Positions 53,717-62,418 of a stretch of 64,000 nucleotides of DNA are shown piece by piece. Numbering within the stretch: position 1 is the first letter of the stretch; every line of letters begins with the position of its first letter. Position numbers and translations under genes: made by a program. This DNA comes from Terriglobia bacterium. GTDB taxonomy: Bacteria > Acidobacteriota > Terriglobia > Terriglobales > Acidobacteriaceae. Under the pieces are notes generated by a model. The model searched no databases. It worked only from the letters and a program-made list of their open reading frames with translations, and was not told where the DNA came from. The stretch spans positions 37,197 through 101,196 of the forward strand of contig JAIQFA010000008.1 of assembly GCA_020073525.1 (NCBI GenBank), in the 5' to 3' direction.

Positions 53717-55126
53717 ATGGACCCTCTGGAAATCTCTCCTGAAGAATTTCGCCGCCTCGCTGCTGGAGTTACCGACCTCTCCGCAGACTTCCTTGCCAAC
53801 CTCGATACTCATCCAATCTTTCCGAAGACCAGCGGAGTGGATACCGAAAGAATCTTCTCGACCGATTTACCCGAACTAGGCGCAGGGGCGGATGCGTTGG
53901 CCGCGCTCGCGGATGTCATCGCGCACTCGCGGGCGCAAAACGGACGCTTCTTCGGATACGTGCAAGGTCCGGGAGAGCCAGTGGCGGCGCTCGGCGATCT
54001 GCTGGCCTCGATTCTGAATCAGAACATGACGGCTTGGCGGTCTTCCCCGGCGGGCGTGACCATCGAGCGAACGGTTGTGCGATGGCTGGCGGAAGCGGTC
54101 GGCTGCGAGGGCTTCGTCGGAACGCTGACCGGTGGAGGATCAGCCGCGAATCTGATGGGATTGACGATGGCGCGCGAGGCGAAGACTCCAGCCAACGAGC
54201 GTGGGCTTCGCGGCGCGCCCGCAGGCGTGATCTACGCCTCCGAGCAAGTGCATATGGCCGTGCCGAAGGCCGTGGCGATGCTTGGGATCGGTCGTGAGAA
54301 CTTGCGCACTATACCTTGTGACGCTTCCTACCGGATGATCCCGTCGCAACTGGAGCAGGCGATGCGCCGCGACCGGGCGGAGGGCACGATTCCAATCGCG
54401 GTGGTTGCCTCGGCGGGCACGGTGAATACCGGGGCGATTGATCCGCTGCGGGAAATTGCCGGGATCGCTCACGAACACGGCGCGTGGATGCACGTAGACG
54501 GAGCCTACGGAGCGCTGGCTGCGATCGCAGTCCCGGAAAAATTCGACGGCCTGGCACTGGCCGATTCACTTTCGCTCGATCCGCACAAGTGGCTTTACCA
54601 GCCGCTCGATTGCGGGTGTCTGCTGTATCGCGATGTCGGGATGGCGCGCACGACATTTGCCTATACCGGAGACTATGCCAAGCAACTCAGCAATGACCCG
54701 GTGGAAGGCTTCGCATTTTTCGAGGAGTCGATTGAACTCTCTCGGCGTTGCCGCGCACTCAAGCTGTGGCTCTCGCTGCGCTATCACGGGCTCGCGGCTT
54801 TTCGGGCGGCGATCCGCAAGGACCTCGACTGCGCGCAGCGCCTGGCAACGGCGGTCTCAAATTCTCCGGCGCTGGAGTTGCTGGCCCCGGTGGAACTGAG
54901 CGCGGTCTGCTTCCGGCATCTCATCGCTAAGGACGCTTCCGAGGAGGAACGCAATCGTTTCAACCTGGCTTTGCTGAAGCGCGTAGTGGCGCGCGGCCGA
55001 GTCTACCTATCGAATGCCATGTTGCACGGCAAATTCTGCCTGCGCGCCTGCATTGTGAACCATCTCACCAAAGACTCAGACATTGATGCTGTCGTCCCTG
55101 AGGTGCTCGGGGCCGCCCAGGAGTGA
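53717..55126 (+). CDS. PLP-dependent group II amino acid decarboxylase-like
   Basis: A 469-residue fold-type I enzyme starting 11 bases after the previous gene. The PLP lysine is Lys291 in SLSLDPHKWLYQPLDCG, with HVDGAYG 40 residues earlier supplying the PLP-binding Asp, and GTLTGGGSAANLMGL binding phosphate. Family members remove CO2 from aromatic amino acids, glutamate or related substrates (tyrosine/tryptophan/DOPA decarboxylases); the substrate here cannot be predicted. Full length for the family. Confidence 0.88.
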   Translation: MDPLEISPEEFRRLAAGVTDLSADFLANLDTHPIFPKTSGVDTERIFSTDLPELGAGADALAALADVIAHSRAQNGRFFGYVQGPGEPVAALGDLLASILNQNMTAWRSSPAGVTIERTVVRWLAEAVGCEGFVGTLTGGGSAANLMGLTMAREAKTPANERGLRGAPAGVIYASEQVHMAVPKAVAMLGIGRENLRTIPCDASYRMIPSQLEQAMRRDRAEGTIPIAVVASAGTVNTGAIDPLREIAGIAHEHGAWMHVDGAYGALAAIAVPEKFDGLALADSLSLDPHKWLYQPLDCGCLLYRDVGMARTTFAYTGDYAKQLSNDPVEGFAFFEESIELSRRCRALKLWLSLRYHGLAAFRAAIRKDLDCAQRLATAVSNSPALELLAPVELSAVCFRHLIAKDASEEERNRFNLALLKRVVARGRVYLSNAMLHGKFCLRACIVNHLTKDSDIDAVVPEVLGAAQE

Positions 55127-55129
55127 GGC

Positions 55130-57745
55130 CTATCGGTTGCCAGCGACGTTAGCGCCATCGAGCGCCGAGTCGCATCTGGCAATGGCTTGCGCGACGGTTC
55201 GTAGTTCCGTGCGTTCGCTGCTTTCCAATTCTCTGCGTTTGTCTTTGTCGATCCACAGAGCTTGGCTCTTCTCGTACCAGTTGCGGGCGGCAAGCCAGCG
55301 CTCGTGCGCCTGGTTGGCGGACGTATGCGGTCCGGTTGCCAGCGCGGAATAAGCGTTGCCCAGACCAAAATAAGCCAATGCCAACCCGCTGCGGCGGTAA
55401 CGGTTGGTTGTGGTGGCCGGGGACATCGACTCGAAGGTGGTTACCGCTTCCCGGTAAACCTCAACGGCGGAGGCTGGTTTGCCCAAAGCGACCAAAGAAT
55501 CCGCGATCCCATTGTCGCTAAATCCGAAGTTTGACTTTGCCAAAATGTTCTTTGGGTCCGACGCCAGCAACTCCACGAAAATCTGATGTGCTTGCCGGTA
55601 AGTTTCCAGGGCTCTGGCGTGATCGCCCTGAGCTTGCCGGAAAGTGCCTAACCGGTTGATTGCTTCGGCTAGATACTCTTCGATTGTGGTGTTGTTGGGG
55701 TTCGCGCGTGAGATCCGTTCCAGAGTTTCCACTGCCTTCTCTTGCGTGGGGATGGCTTGAGCGAGGTCGCCTGTCTCTTCCATCGACTGTGCCATCCCCG
55801 CATAATCCCCTGCCATATGCGTGTTCAAAGGCACATTCGTGGGGTCGAGCCGCAGTCCTGGTTCTCGGGCGGATGCGGCCTTACGATAATTCTCCAGCGC
55901 ACCGAGTGGATCTCCGGTTTGGCCCAGCAATCTGGCGGTGTAGTAATAGCTCCCGGCCAGGTGATCAGCGACCGTCGGATCATTCTTTCCCACCGCCATC
56001 CTCTGGGTGATTGGCAGAGCTTTGCGGACCGTCTCTAACGCTCCTTTGAAATCGCCTGTCGTCTCCAGTACGTTTGCGATCCGGAAATAGTTTCGAGCCA
56101 GTTCACCCTGCAGCTGCATGTCGTCTGGACGAGCTGCCGCCAGTGGTTCTCGAATGGCCAGCGCCTTTCGATAGCTCTGCAGTGCGCCTGCTGTATCACC
56201 TAGATTCGCCAAGTAGGTATATCCCAAGACGTCTCCTACTCTTTCGTAGGCAGTAGCCAACTCCCGCTGCAAGGAGGTGTCGCCCTTCGCCTGTCGCGCC
56301 AGGCTGTCCAGATACTCCAGCGCTCGGGTAACGAGCAACTTTCGGGCCGGCGTGGAACCCGGCAGATCCCTGATGGAGTCATGGAGTTCAAAGATCAGGG
56401 AGTTGGCCAGCTTGCGCACGTCGTTGAAGCGCTGATCGGCGCGCTGTCGTTCGACGCGAGCGATGTGGGTTTCGCGCAGGATCAGTCCAACTCCGACCAT
56501 CAGTACAACCAAAGCCAGTCCCGATGCGACGACACCGATCCGGTGTCGCCGAACAAATTTCCCCGCCCGGTAGCGCCAGGAACTCTTGGTCGCCGTGACC
56601 GGGAGCCCTTCCAGGTGCCGCCGGACATCTTCCGCCAGTTGCTCCACTGAGGCATATCGCCGCTCTGGTTCCTTACGCAGCGCCATGAGCACGATGTTGT
56701 CCAGATCGCCGACAAGGCGGCGGTGCAACTTTGCGGGAGACGCTTCGCGCGAGCTGCTGACCCGCTCGGGAGTGAGCGCTTCAACCTCTTCCCCGGCTTG
56801 TATGGGCTGCGCTTTCAACACCACCGCACTCGGACGTTCTGGATCGGTCTCACAAACCGCTCGCGCCAGTTCGTGCGAAGTGCGGGTTTCCCCCGGATAC
56901 GGTGACCGGCCCGTGAGCAATTGGTAGAGCACGACACCGAGCGAGTAGACATCGCTGGCCGTCGTGATGGGCTCGCCGCGAATCTGCTCTGGACTCGCGT
57001 ACTCCGGAGTCATTGGCCGCACGACCGTGGCTTCGGCTCCGGCTGCCGGATCGAGAATCTTGGCGATCCCGAAATCCAGGAGCTTCGGTACCCCTTCCTT
57101 CGTCACCAGGATATTGCTGGGCTTGATATCACGATGAATCACCAGGCGCTGGTGCGCGTATTGCACGGCCGCGCATACCTGCCGGAAGAGTTGCAGCCGC
57201 TTGGTGATGGAGAGCCTGTGCTCATCGCAGAACAAGTCGATGCGCGTGCCCTCGATCAACTCCAGCACGAGATAGGGAATCCCGTCTTCTGTCGTGCCGC
57301 CGTCGAGTAAGCGCGCAATGTTGGGATGGTCAAGCGTCGCAAGAATCTGGCGCTCGGTGCGGAAACGCTCCAGCACGAACGCTGAGTCGAATCCACCGCG
57401 CACCATTTTAACGGCGACTTCCTTGGTGTATTGGCCATCGGCCCGGACGGCGCGATAGATCTCGCCCATGCCCCCGCGCCCGATCTCTTCGAAGATTTGA
57501 TACACACCGATACGACGCCCGGTCCGCACCGGTTTGAGGGGCGTTTCCTTGTCGACGTTGATGACGGGGGTATTCAAGAATCCGGCGCCAGCACGATCAT
57601 GGGAGGAGAGAAGCGACTCCACTTCGCTTCGCAGTTCGGAATCGGCAGCGCACTGCCGGTCAAGATAAGGACGACGTTCCGAACCGTCGAGGGCAATCAC
57701 CTCATCCAGCAACTGCTTTACCTGTTGCCAGCGTTCCGGATTCAT
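55130..57745 (-). CDS. Transmembrane serine/threonine kinase with TPR repeats
   Basis: 871 residues from ATG 57745. Kinase domain about 80-360: G-loop IGRGGMGEIYRAV, Lys113 in AVKMVRGG, catalytic HRDIKPSN (Asp206), DFGIAK (Asp224), PEYASPEQIRG. One membrane helix near 430-455 (IGVVASGLALVVLMVGVGLIL) separates it from a C-terminal sensor-like region of TPR repeats (ALQSYRKALAIREPLAAARPDD, ALETVRKALPITQ, ALENYRKAASAREP, ALETYRQAHQIF). The start overlaps the sigma-factor stop by four bases (ATGA), so the kinase and the sigma factor form one operon and probably one signalling unit. Confidence 0.93.
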   Translation of the reverse strand: MNPERWQQVKQLLDEVIALDGSERRPYLDRQCAADSELRSEVESLLSSHDRAGAGFLNTPVINVDKETPLKPVRTGRRIGVYQIFEEIGRGGMGEIYRAVRADGQYTKEVAVKMVRGGFDSAFVLERFRTERQILATLDHPNIARLLDGGTTEDGIPYLVLELIEGTRIDLFCDEHRLSITKRLQLFRQVCAAVQYAHQRLVIHRDIKPSNILVTKEGVPKLLDFGIAKILDPAAGAEATVVRPMTPEYASPEQIRGEPITTASDVYSLGVVLYQLLTGRSPYPGETRTSHELARAVCETDPERPSAVVLKAQPIQAGEEVEALTPERVSSSREASPAKLHRRLVGDLDNIVLMALRKEPERRYASVEQLAEDVRRHLEGLPVTATKSSWRYRAGKFVRRHRIGVVASGLALVVLMVGVGLILRETHIARVERQRADQRFNDVRKLANSLIFELHDSIRDLPGSTPARKLLVTRALEYLDSLARQAKGDTSLQRELATAYERVGDVLGYTYLANLGDTAGALQSYRKALAIREPLAAARPDDMQLQGELARNYFRIANVLETTGDFKGALETVRKALPITQRMAVGKNDPTVADHLAGSYYYTARLLGQTGDPLGALENYRKAASAREPGLRLDPTNVPLNTHMAGDYAGMAQSMEETGDLAQAIPTQEKAVETLERISRANPNNTTIEEYLAEAINRLGTFRQAQGDHARALETYRQAHQIFVELLASDPKNILAKSNFGFSDNGIADSLVALGKPASAVEVYREAVTTFESMSPATTTNRYRRSGLALAYFGLGNAYSALATGPHTSANQAHERWLAARNWYEKSQALWIDKDKRRELESSERTELRTVAQAIARCDSALDGANVAGNR

Positions 57746-58368
57746 GCCGGCGCTTCTCCGGTCATGGCGCGGAAGAGCCAGGCGCGGGCAGTAATCCAAT
57801 CCCGCTTTACGGTCGCGGGAGAAATACCCAGGACTTCAGAAGTATCTTCGATGGTCAGTCCAGCGAAAAAGCGCAACTCGACAATTCGTCCCTGCTGCGC
57901 GTCCAGTTCGGAAAGCTCGCTCAAGGCCTTGTCGAGCGCGACCACGTCCACATCCATTTGTTGCGGAAGTGCGACTGCGTCATCCAGGGTCAGAGTGATT
58001 GCATCGCCGCCGCGCTTGGCAGCGCCGCGACCGCGAGCGTATTCCACCAGGATCTGGCGCATGACATGCGCCGCAATTCCAAAAAAATGCGCCCGGTTCT
58101 GCCACTGCGGCGGATTCGGCCCCGCCAGTCGCAGATACGCCTCGTGAACCAAGGCCGTGCTTTGTAGGGTGTGATCGCTGCGTTCCCGGCTCAGGTAATA
58201 ATGGGCTAGCCGCCGCAGTTCCTCATAAACAAGCGGCATCAATTGTTCGAGCGCCTCGCGGTCTCCTCCCCGCCAGCGAACGAGCAACTCCGTAACCGGA
58301 CTGGAAGTCTCACGAGGCAAGAGTATGCAACCGCCAAAGCGCCGGAGGAAAGCGCTGTTTGGCGGCAA
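57742..58368 (-). CDS. ECF-type RNA polymerase sigma factor
   Basis: A 208-residue protein. Region 2 is LMPLVYEELRRLAHYYLSRERSDHTLQSTALVHEAYLRL, and region 4 is GRIVELRFFAGLTIEDTSEVLGISPATVKRDWITARAWLF with the helix-turn-helix LTIEDTSEVLGISPATVKRD. This belongs to the acidobacterial/planctomycete ECF subfamily (TIGR02999 type) that is commonly linked to protein kinases, as here. It directs RNA polymerase to its own promoters; a candidate promoter motif is found before two secreted-protein genes nearby. Confidence 0.92.
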   Translation of the reverse strand: MPPNSAFLRRFGGCILLPRETSSPVTELLVRWRGGDREALEQLMPLVYEELRRLAHYYLSRERSDHTLQSTALVHEAYLRLAGPNPPQWQNRAHFFGIAAHVMRQILVEYARGRGAAKRGGDAITLTLDDAVALPQQMDVDVVALDKALSELSELDAQQGRIVELRFFAGLTIEDTSEVLGISPATVKRDWITARAWLFRAMTGEAPA

Positions 58369-58695
58369 GCTTAGCCTGTCCGCATTTTCTTGTCAATGAC
58401 CTGAAAACACAAGAGTTATGACCTTAGAGGTGGGCCACGCAAAGATTCTCGCGGATTTCTTGAGCCAATTTGTCCGCGCTTCTCACATTACTGGGTAGGG
58501 AAATAGCTTGGATTGGATTTTCCAGTTCTCGATCGTTGATTCACGGATTGGTTAAGCCGTTCCGGGCTCTTGTCAGTGTGCGGTCATGCGGGGGTAGGGC
58601 GACTTCGGGGAAAAGTCACCCGCTCCCGTTTCCGCTTCGCCTTTCTGTGGGGCGGGGTGCAAAAGAAATCTCCCAGGCTTCAGGAGGAGCAAATC
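58369..58695. other. 327-base intergenic region with a candidate ECF promoter
   Basis: No gene. The shared motif at 58451-58500 lies here, divergent from the sigma gene. The stretch from 58580 to 58695 is a GC-rich leader with an AGGAGG ribosome site for the next gene. Confidence 0.55.
58451..58500 (+). promoter_or_regulatory. Candidate ECF-sigma promoter, copy 1
   Basis: CCAATTT (58465-58471), then CCGCG (58474-58478) and TC.CAT, with the same spacing as a second copy before the DUF11 gene. Core identity is about 20 of 24 bases. Confidence 0.5.
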
Positions 58696-60291
58696 ATGAA
58701 AAATCTCAGGCTGTGTCAATCTCTCGGCGTTCTTGTGCTGATGGCGTTTTCGGCGCTGGTCCACGCGCAAGTCTATACCCAAATCCATAACTTCGATTGG
58801 CACGCGGAAGGGGCTAATCCGGTATACCCTGCATTGCTGGCGCAGGGCCAGGATGGGAATCTCTATGGCACCCTGGACACTCAGCTTTCCTCGGACGGAA
58901 CAATCTTCGTTTCTACCGTCACCGGCGTCGTGACCCCGATTTACTTTTTTCAAGGCCCAGACGGGAATTCCCCTCAGTCCGGACTCAGCCTCGGATTCGA
59001 CGGGAACTTTTATGGGGCGACGGAGTGGGGCGGAAGCTCGAAAGTGGGAACAGTTTTCGGCTATGGAGGCAGCGGATTGACTTCGTTCCATAGCTTCTCC
59101 GATGGCTCCGATGGAGCCTATCCTTGGGCCACACCGATCCAGGCGCCGGACGGAAATGTTTACGGCATTACGAACAACGGCAGCAACCCCGGTAAGATCT
59201 ATCGAGTCACTCAGTCCGGCGCGTTCTCGATCATCGCCACTGCTCCGTCCCAAACTGTGGCCCCCATGATTCTAGGTTCCGACGGCAACCTTTACGGCAC
59301 GACGCCAAATGGCGGCACGTTCAACGAAGGCACCGTGTTCCAATTGACGCTCAAGGGGAAACTGAAAATCATCCACAGCTTCAACGACGGAACTAACCCC
59401 TCCGGTCCAGTTATGCAAGGGGTGGACGGCAAACTCTACGGCACAACTACTTGGGGAGGAACGACCGGAGTTGGAACTGTGTTCGTGATGACGACCGGCG
59501 GCGGCGGTTACAAGGTAATTCACAACTTTCAGGGGAGCGACGGGACCAATCCGACTGCCGGGCTTGTGCAGGGAAGCGACAAGTTCCTCTATGGCGTGGC
59601 GTCTCGCGGCGGCGCCAACAGCGTGGGTACCTTATTCAAAGTCAATACCACCGGAACCAGTTTTGCGGACCTTCACGACTTCGCCACAGCGACGGGCGAC
59701 ACTCCTTTCGGAACTCCCATGCTCCATACCAATGGCACGATCTTCGGCACTACCTCCCATGGCGGAAGCCAGAACCCGGCCTATGGTGTGCTCTACAGCT
59801 TCACCAATGGGTTGAAGCCGTTTGCGTCGATCGTCGTGATCTGGTCCGGCAAGGTCGGCACGCAAGTAGGGATCATCGGCCAAGGGTTCAGCAACGCCAC
59901 CGGCGTGAAATTCGGAACGGGCGCGGGTACGTTCACGGCGGTCAGCGACACCTACATGATCGCAACCGTAGCTGCGGGCGCAACCACTGGCAACGTGACC
60001 GTGCTGGAGCCGGGGGGCAACCTCACCACGCCGCAGGTGTTTAAGGTCATTCCTTCCCTCTCGAAGTTCGCGCCGACCAGCGGCCCGGTGGGGACTTCTG
60101 TCGTAATCACGGGCCAGAGTCTTACTCAGACGACCACCGTGACTTTCGGAGGAGTCAAAGCGGCAAGCTTCACCGTGAATTCCGACACTCAGATCACGGC
60201 CACGGTGCCAACGGGAGCCAAAACCGGGAAGGTGGCGGTCAAGACGAAGGGCGGCAGCGCCACAGCGCCTGGGACTTTCACCGTTCAGTAG
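58696..60291 (+). CDS. Secreted GloVer-repeat protein with IPT/TIG domains
   Basis: 531 residues from ATG 58696, eight bases after AGGAGG; the longer frame lacks a signal peptide. A signal sequence (SLGVLVLMAFSALVHAQ) is followed by GloVer-type tandem repeats (about 40-370), each around 45-55 residues with the pattern DGNLYGTT..GG....GTVF.L (e.g. SDGNLYGTTPNGGTFNEGTV), forming a beta-propeller-like structure. Two IPT/TIG domains close the protein (about 380-531, FAPTSGPVGTSVVITGQSL). A surface or adhesion role is likely; no catalytic motif. Confidence 0.88.
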   Translation: MKNLRLCQSLGVLVLMAFSALVHAQVYTQIHNFDWHAEGANPVYPALLAQGQDGNLYGTLDTQLSSDGTIFVSTVTGVVTPIYFFQGPDGNSPQSGLSLGFDGNFYGATEWGGSSKVGTVFGYGGSGLTSFHSFSDGSDGAYPWATPIQAPDGNVYGITNNGSNPGKIYRVTQSGAFSIIATAPSQTVAPMILGSDGNLYGTTPNGGTFNEGTVFQLTLKGKLKIIHSFNDGTNPSGPVMQGVDGKLYGTTTWGGTTGVGTVFVMTTGGGGYKVIHNFQGSDGTNPTAGLVQGSDKFLYGVASRGGANSVGTLFKVNTTGTSFADLHDFATATGDTPFGTPMLHTNGTIFGTTSHGGSQNPAYGVLYSFTNGLKPFASIVVIWSGKVGTQVGIIGQGFSNATGVKFGTGAGTFTAVSDTYMIATVAAGATTGNVTVLEPGGNLTTPQVFKVIPSLSKFAPTSGPVGTSVVITGQSLTQTTTVTFGGVKAASFTVNSDTQITATVPTGAKTGKVAVKTKGGSATAPGTFTVQ

Positions 60292-60301
60292 AGCACTTTC
60301 T

Positions 60302-60333
60302 GCTTCCCGCCGGCTCCGGGGCTGGCGGGAAGC
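60302..60333 (+). terminator. Terminator of the GloVer-repeat gene
   Basis: Perfect 10-bp arms GCTTCCCGCC/GGCGGGAAGC around a 12-base loop, about 10 bases after the stop codon. Confidence 0.65.
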
Positions 60334-60430
60334 GACCTGTTAGTTGCTGGGGCTGGCGTTCGAAATCATGCGGGGCTCATCATTTCGCGCGATGAGCGGA
60401 TGCAAGGGCCCCATTTTTCCGCATCATTTG

Positions 60431-60482
60431 CGCATTTCTGTGAACCAATTTCCCCGCGATTGTCGCATGTCTAAGTGAGGGG
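60431..60482 (+). promoter_or_regulatory. Candidate ECF-sigma promoter, copy 2
   Basis: CCAATTT (60445-60451), CCGCG (60454-60458) and TC.CAT, matching copy 1 base for base in spacing; followed by CTAAGTGAGGGG. It lies about 120 bases upstream of the DUF11 gene start. Confidence 0.5.
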
Positions 60483-60579
60483 CATCAACAGACCGCAGCG
60501 AAAGCCTTCCCCGCGGTCTTCCAAGTCTTCCCTAAGAAACTAACCTGCGCGTAAGCGCACTACCATCCTAGGAGGAATC

Positions 60580-61395
60580 ATGATTCGCTCAATCACTCAG
60601 CGGTGCATCGTTGCACTCGCCGTATTCACTCTTACCCTGCTCATGACCGGTGTGGCTAACGCACAGGCCAACCTGGTTTTTACCCAATTCACGGTGTCGC
60701 CGACCTTCGATATTGACGCGAACGGCAATCTAACCTATACCGCTACCGTCCAGAATACCGGCAATGTTGATGCCACAAATGTAGTCGTCACCTTCACCCT
60801 CACTCACGATGACCTTCCGATTTCACCGTCGCCAAGCGGCGGTTGTCTCTTCACTCCCGGATCGGCTCAACTGACTGTCGTGTGCACGCTCGACCGACTC
60901 CAGGAAAGCGGCGGGACCCACGATTTCATTATCGTTGTGCATCCCACCGACACGGCGCCGCGCGATGTCAATGTCACGGCCCAAGCCGATGGCGTCAGCC
61001 CGATTAGCTCCTTCGTAACCAGTAACATCATTGAGGTCGGACTAAGCGAGATGCAAGTCACGCTCACTTCCACCAACCCGGGGAAGGTCGGTGAAGCGCT
61101 GGTCTACAACGTGATGGTGTTCAACATCCAGGACGATGACGCTGCCAACGTGTTCGCCGTGCTTGCTCTGCCCAAGAAAGCGACGTTTGTCTCTGCCACG
61201 AAGGGTTGCACGCACGGGACGCTCGTGACCTGCAAACTTGGGAGTATGGCGCCCGGCACCGGCAAGACCGTCACCATCACTGTGCTGCCAACTGTTTCCG
61301 GATGGACCCAGGCGACGGCCGGCGTTCGCCTTACCACGCCCGACCGTGACCCCAGCAACAACAGTGCCGCGACCAGCATCTGGGTCAACCCGTAG
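60580..61395 (+). CDS. Secreted DUF11/CARDB-like protein
   Basis: A 271-residue protein, ATG 60580 four bases after AGGAGG. Signal peptide (CIVALAVFTLTLLMTGVANAQ). Two tandem DUF11-type beta-sandwich domains make up the rest: FDIDANGNLTYTATVQNTGN and VGEALVYNVMVFNIQDDDAA. Such repeats serve as spacers or adhesins on cell-surface proteins. It sits next to the GloVer protein gene and the sigma/kinase operon. Confidence 0.83.
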   Translation: MIRSITQRCIVALAVFTLTLLMTGVANAQANLVFTQFTVSPTFDIDANGNLTYTATVQNTGNVDATNVVVTFTLTHDDLPISPSPSGGCLFTPGSAQLTVVCTLDRLQESGGTHDFIIVVHPTDTAPRDVNVTAQADGVSPISSFVTSNIIEVGLSEMQVTLTSTNPGKVGEALVYNVMVFNIQDDDAANVFAVLALPKKATFVSATKGCTHGTLVTCKLGSMAPGTGKTVTITVLPTVSGWTQATAGVRLTTPDRDPSNNSAATSIWVNP

Positions 61396-61436
61396 TGGCA
61401 CTCAAATTTCGGCATCGCTGTGAATTGAATCATTGC

Positions 61437-61479
61437 TTCGAATGCCGGGAGTGAGCGACATTGCTCTCGGCATTTCGAA
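61437..61479 (+). terminator. Hairpin after the DUF11 gene
   Basis: Near-perfect stem TTCGAATGCCGGGAG/CTCTCGGCATTTCGAA with a 12-base loop, 42 bases after the stop codon. Confidence 0.55.
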
Positions 61480-61557
61480 TCCCTGCCTTGACGCTGCATT
61501 CATGGACGCGTTGTCCCGCCCAACCTTGCGGCGTGCGCTCCTGTACAATTTTCCCGA

Positions 61558-62373
61558 ATGAAAAAGCTGGCGAGAGTTGCGGCGATCCTCTGGATTGCGC
61601 TGGGTACGGCAGTGTGGATTGCTGCCGAGCCCATTGCCTCTCTGCGCCCGAGCAACTACGTCAATGATTTCGCCGGGGTTCTGGATGCGGGCACGCAGGC
61701 GAATTTGAACGCTCTTTGCCAGCAGGTGGAGCAGAAGGCGCAGGCGCAGATTGCCGTGGTGACAGTGAAGTCGCTGGATGGGCAAGACGCGGTGAGTTAT
61801 GCCGTGGCCTTGTATCAGAAATGGGGGATCGGGGCGAAAGGGAAAGATCGCGGCGTATTGATCCTGCTGGCCACGGATGATCACAAGTATTGGACCACGG
61901 TCGGATATGGACTGGAAGGCATTCTTCCCGATGGCAAGGTAGGCGGGTTCGGCCGTGAGATGGTGCCATTGCTGCGCAGCGGAAATTACGCGGCAGCGGT
62001 GACGTCGATCACAGCCCGAGTAGCCGCGGTCATCGCGCAGGATGCGGGGGTGACGCTGGAGAATCAGCCCCGACTGGCCGCGCCTCGGCGGCAGCCCGCT
62101 CCGAATGGTGGAGGGGTGGCGGTGTTCGTTGTCATCCTCATTATCCTCATCATTTCTGCGATCGTGCGGGGCGGTTCCGGACGGGGCGGCGGATCTGGAT
62201 TCTGGTCGGGTCTGCTGTGGGGTCTGCTGCTGAGCAACATGGGCGGCGGTCGTCGCGGTGGATATGGTGGTGGCGGGTTTGGTGGTTTTGGGGGCGGCGG
62301 CGGTGGTGGCGGAGGATTCGGCGGGTTCGGCGGTGGAAGTACAGGCGGTGGCGGGGCGGGCGGTAGCTGGTAG
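61558..62373 (+). CDS. TPM domain membrane protein (YgcG-like)
   Basis: A 271-residue protein with signal peptide (MKKLARVAAILWIALGTAVWIAAEP). The TPM domain (about 32-160) is clear from YVNDFAGVLDAGTQANLNALC, QIAVVTVKSLDG and DRGVLILLATDDHKYWTTVGYGLEGILPDG (described by its DRGVL and GYGLEG elements). A membrane helix (GGVAVFVVILIILIISAIV) and a long Gly-rich tail follow. YgcG-type proteins are typically encoded with LemA proteins, as here, and may help envelope assembly. No ribosome site; the gene may be leaderless after TACAAT. Confidence 0.87.
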   Translation: MKKLARVAAILWIALGTAVWIAAEPIASLRPSNYVNDFAGVLDAGTQANLNALCQQVEQKAQAQIAVVTVKSLDGQDAVSYAVALYQKWGIGAKGKDRGVLILLATDDHKYWTTVGYGLEGILPDGKVGGFGREMVPLLRSGNYAAAVTSITARVAAVIAQDAGVTLENQPRLAAPRRQPAPNGGGVAVFVVILIILIISAIVRGGSGRGGGSGFWSGLLWGLLLSNMGGGRRGGYGGGGFGGFGGGGGGGGGFGGFGGGSTGGGGAGGSW

Positions 62374-62418
62374 TGGAGCGCCCGTCGCTCCGCTGGCCAG
62401 AGAAGTGAGAGGCGCGGA

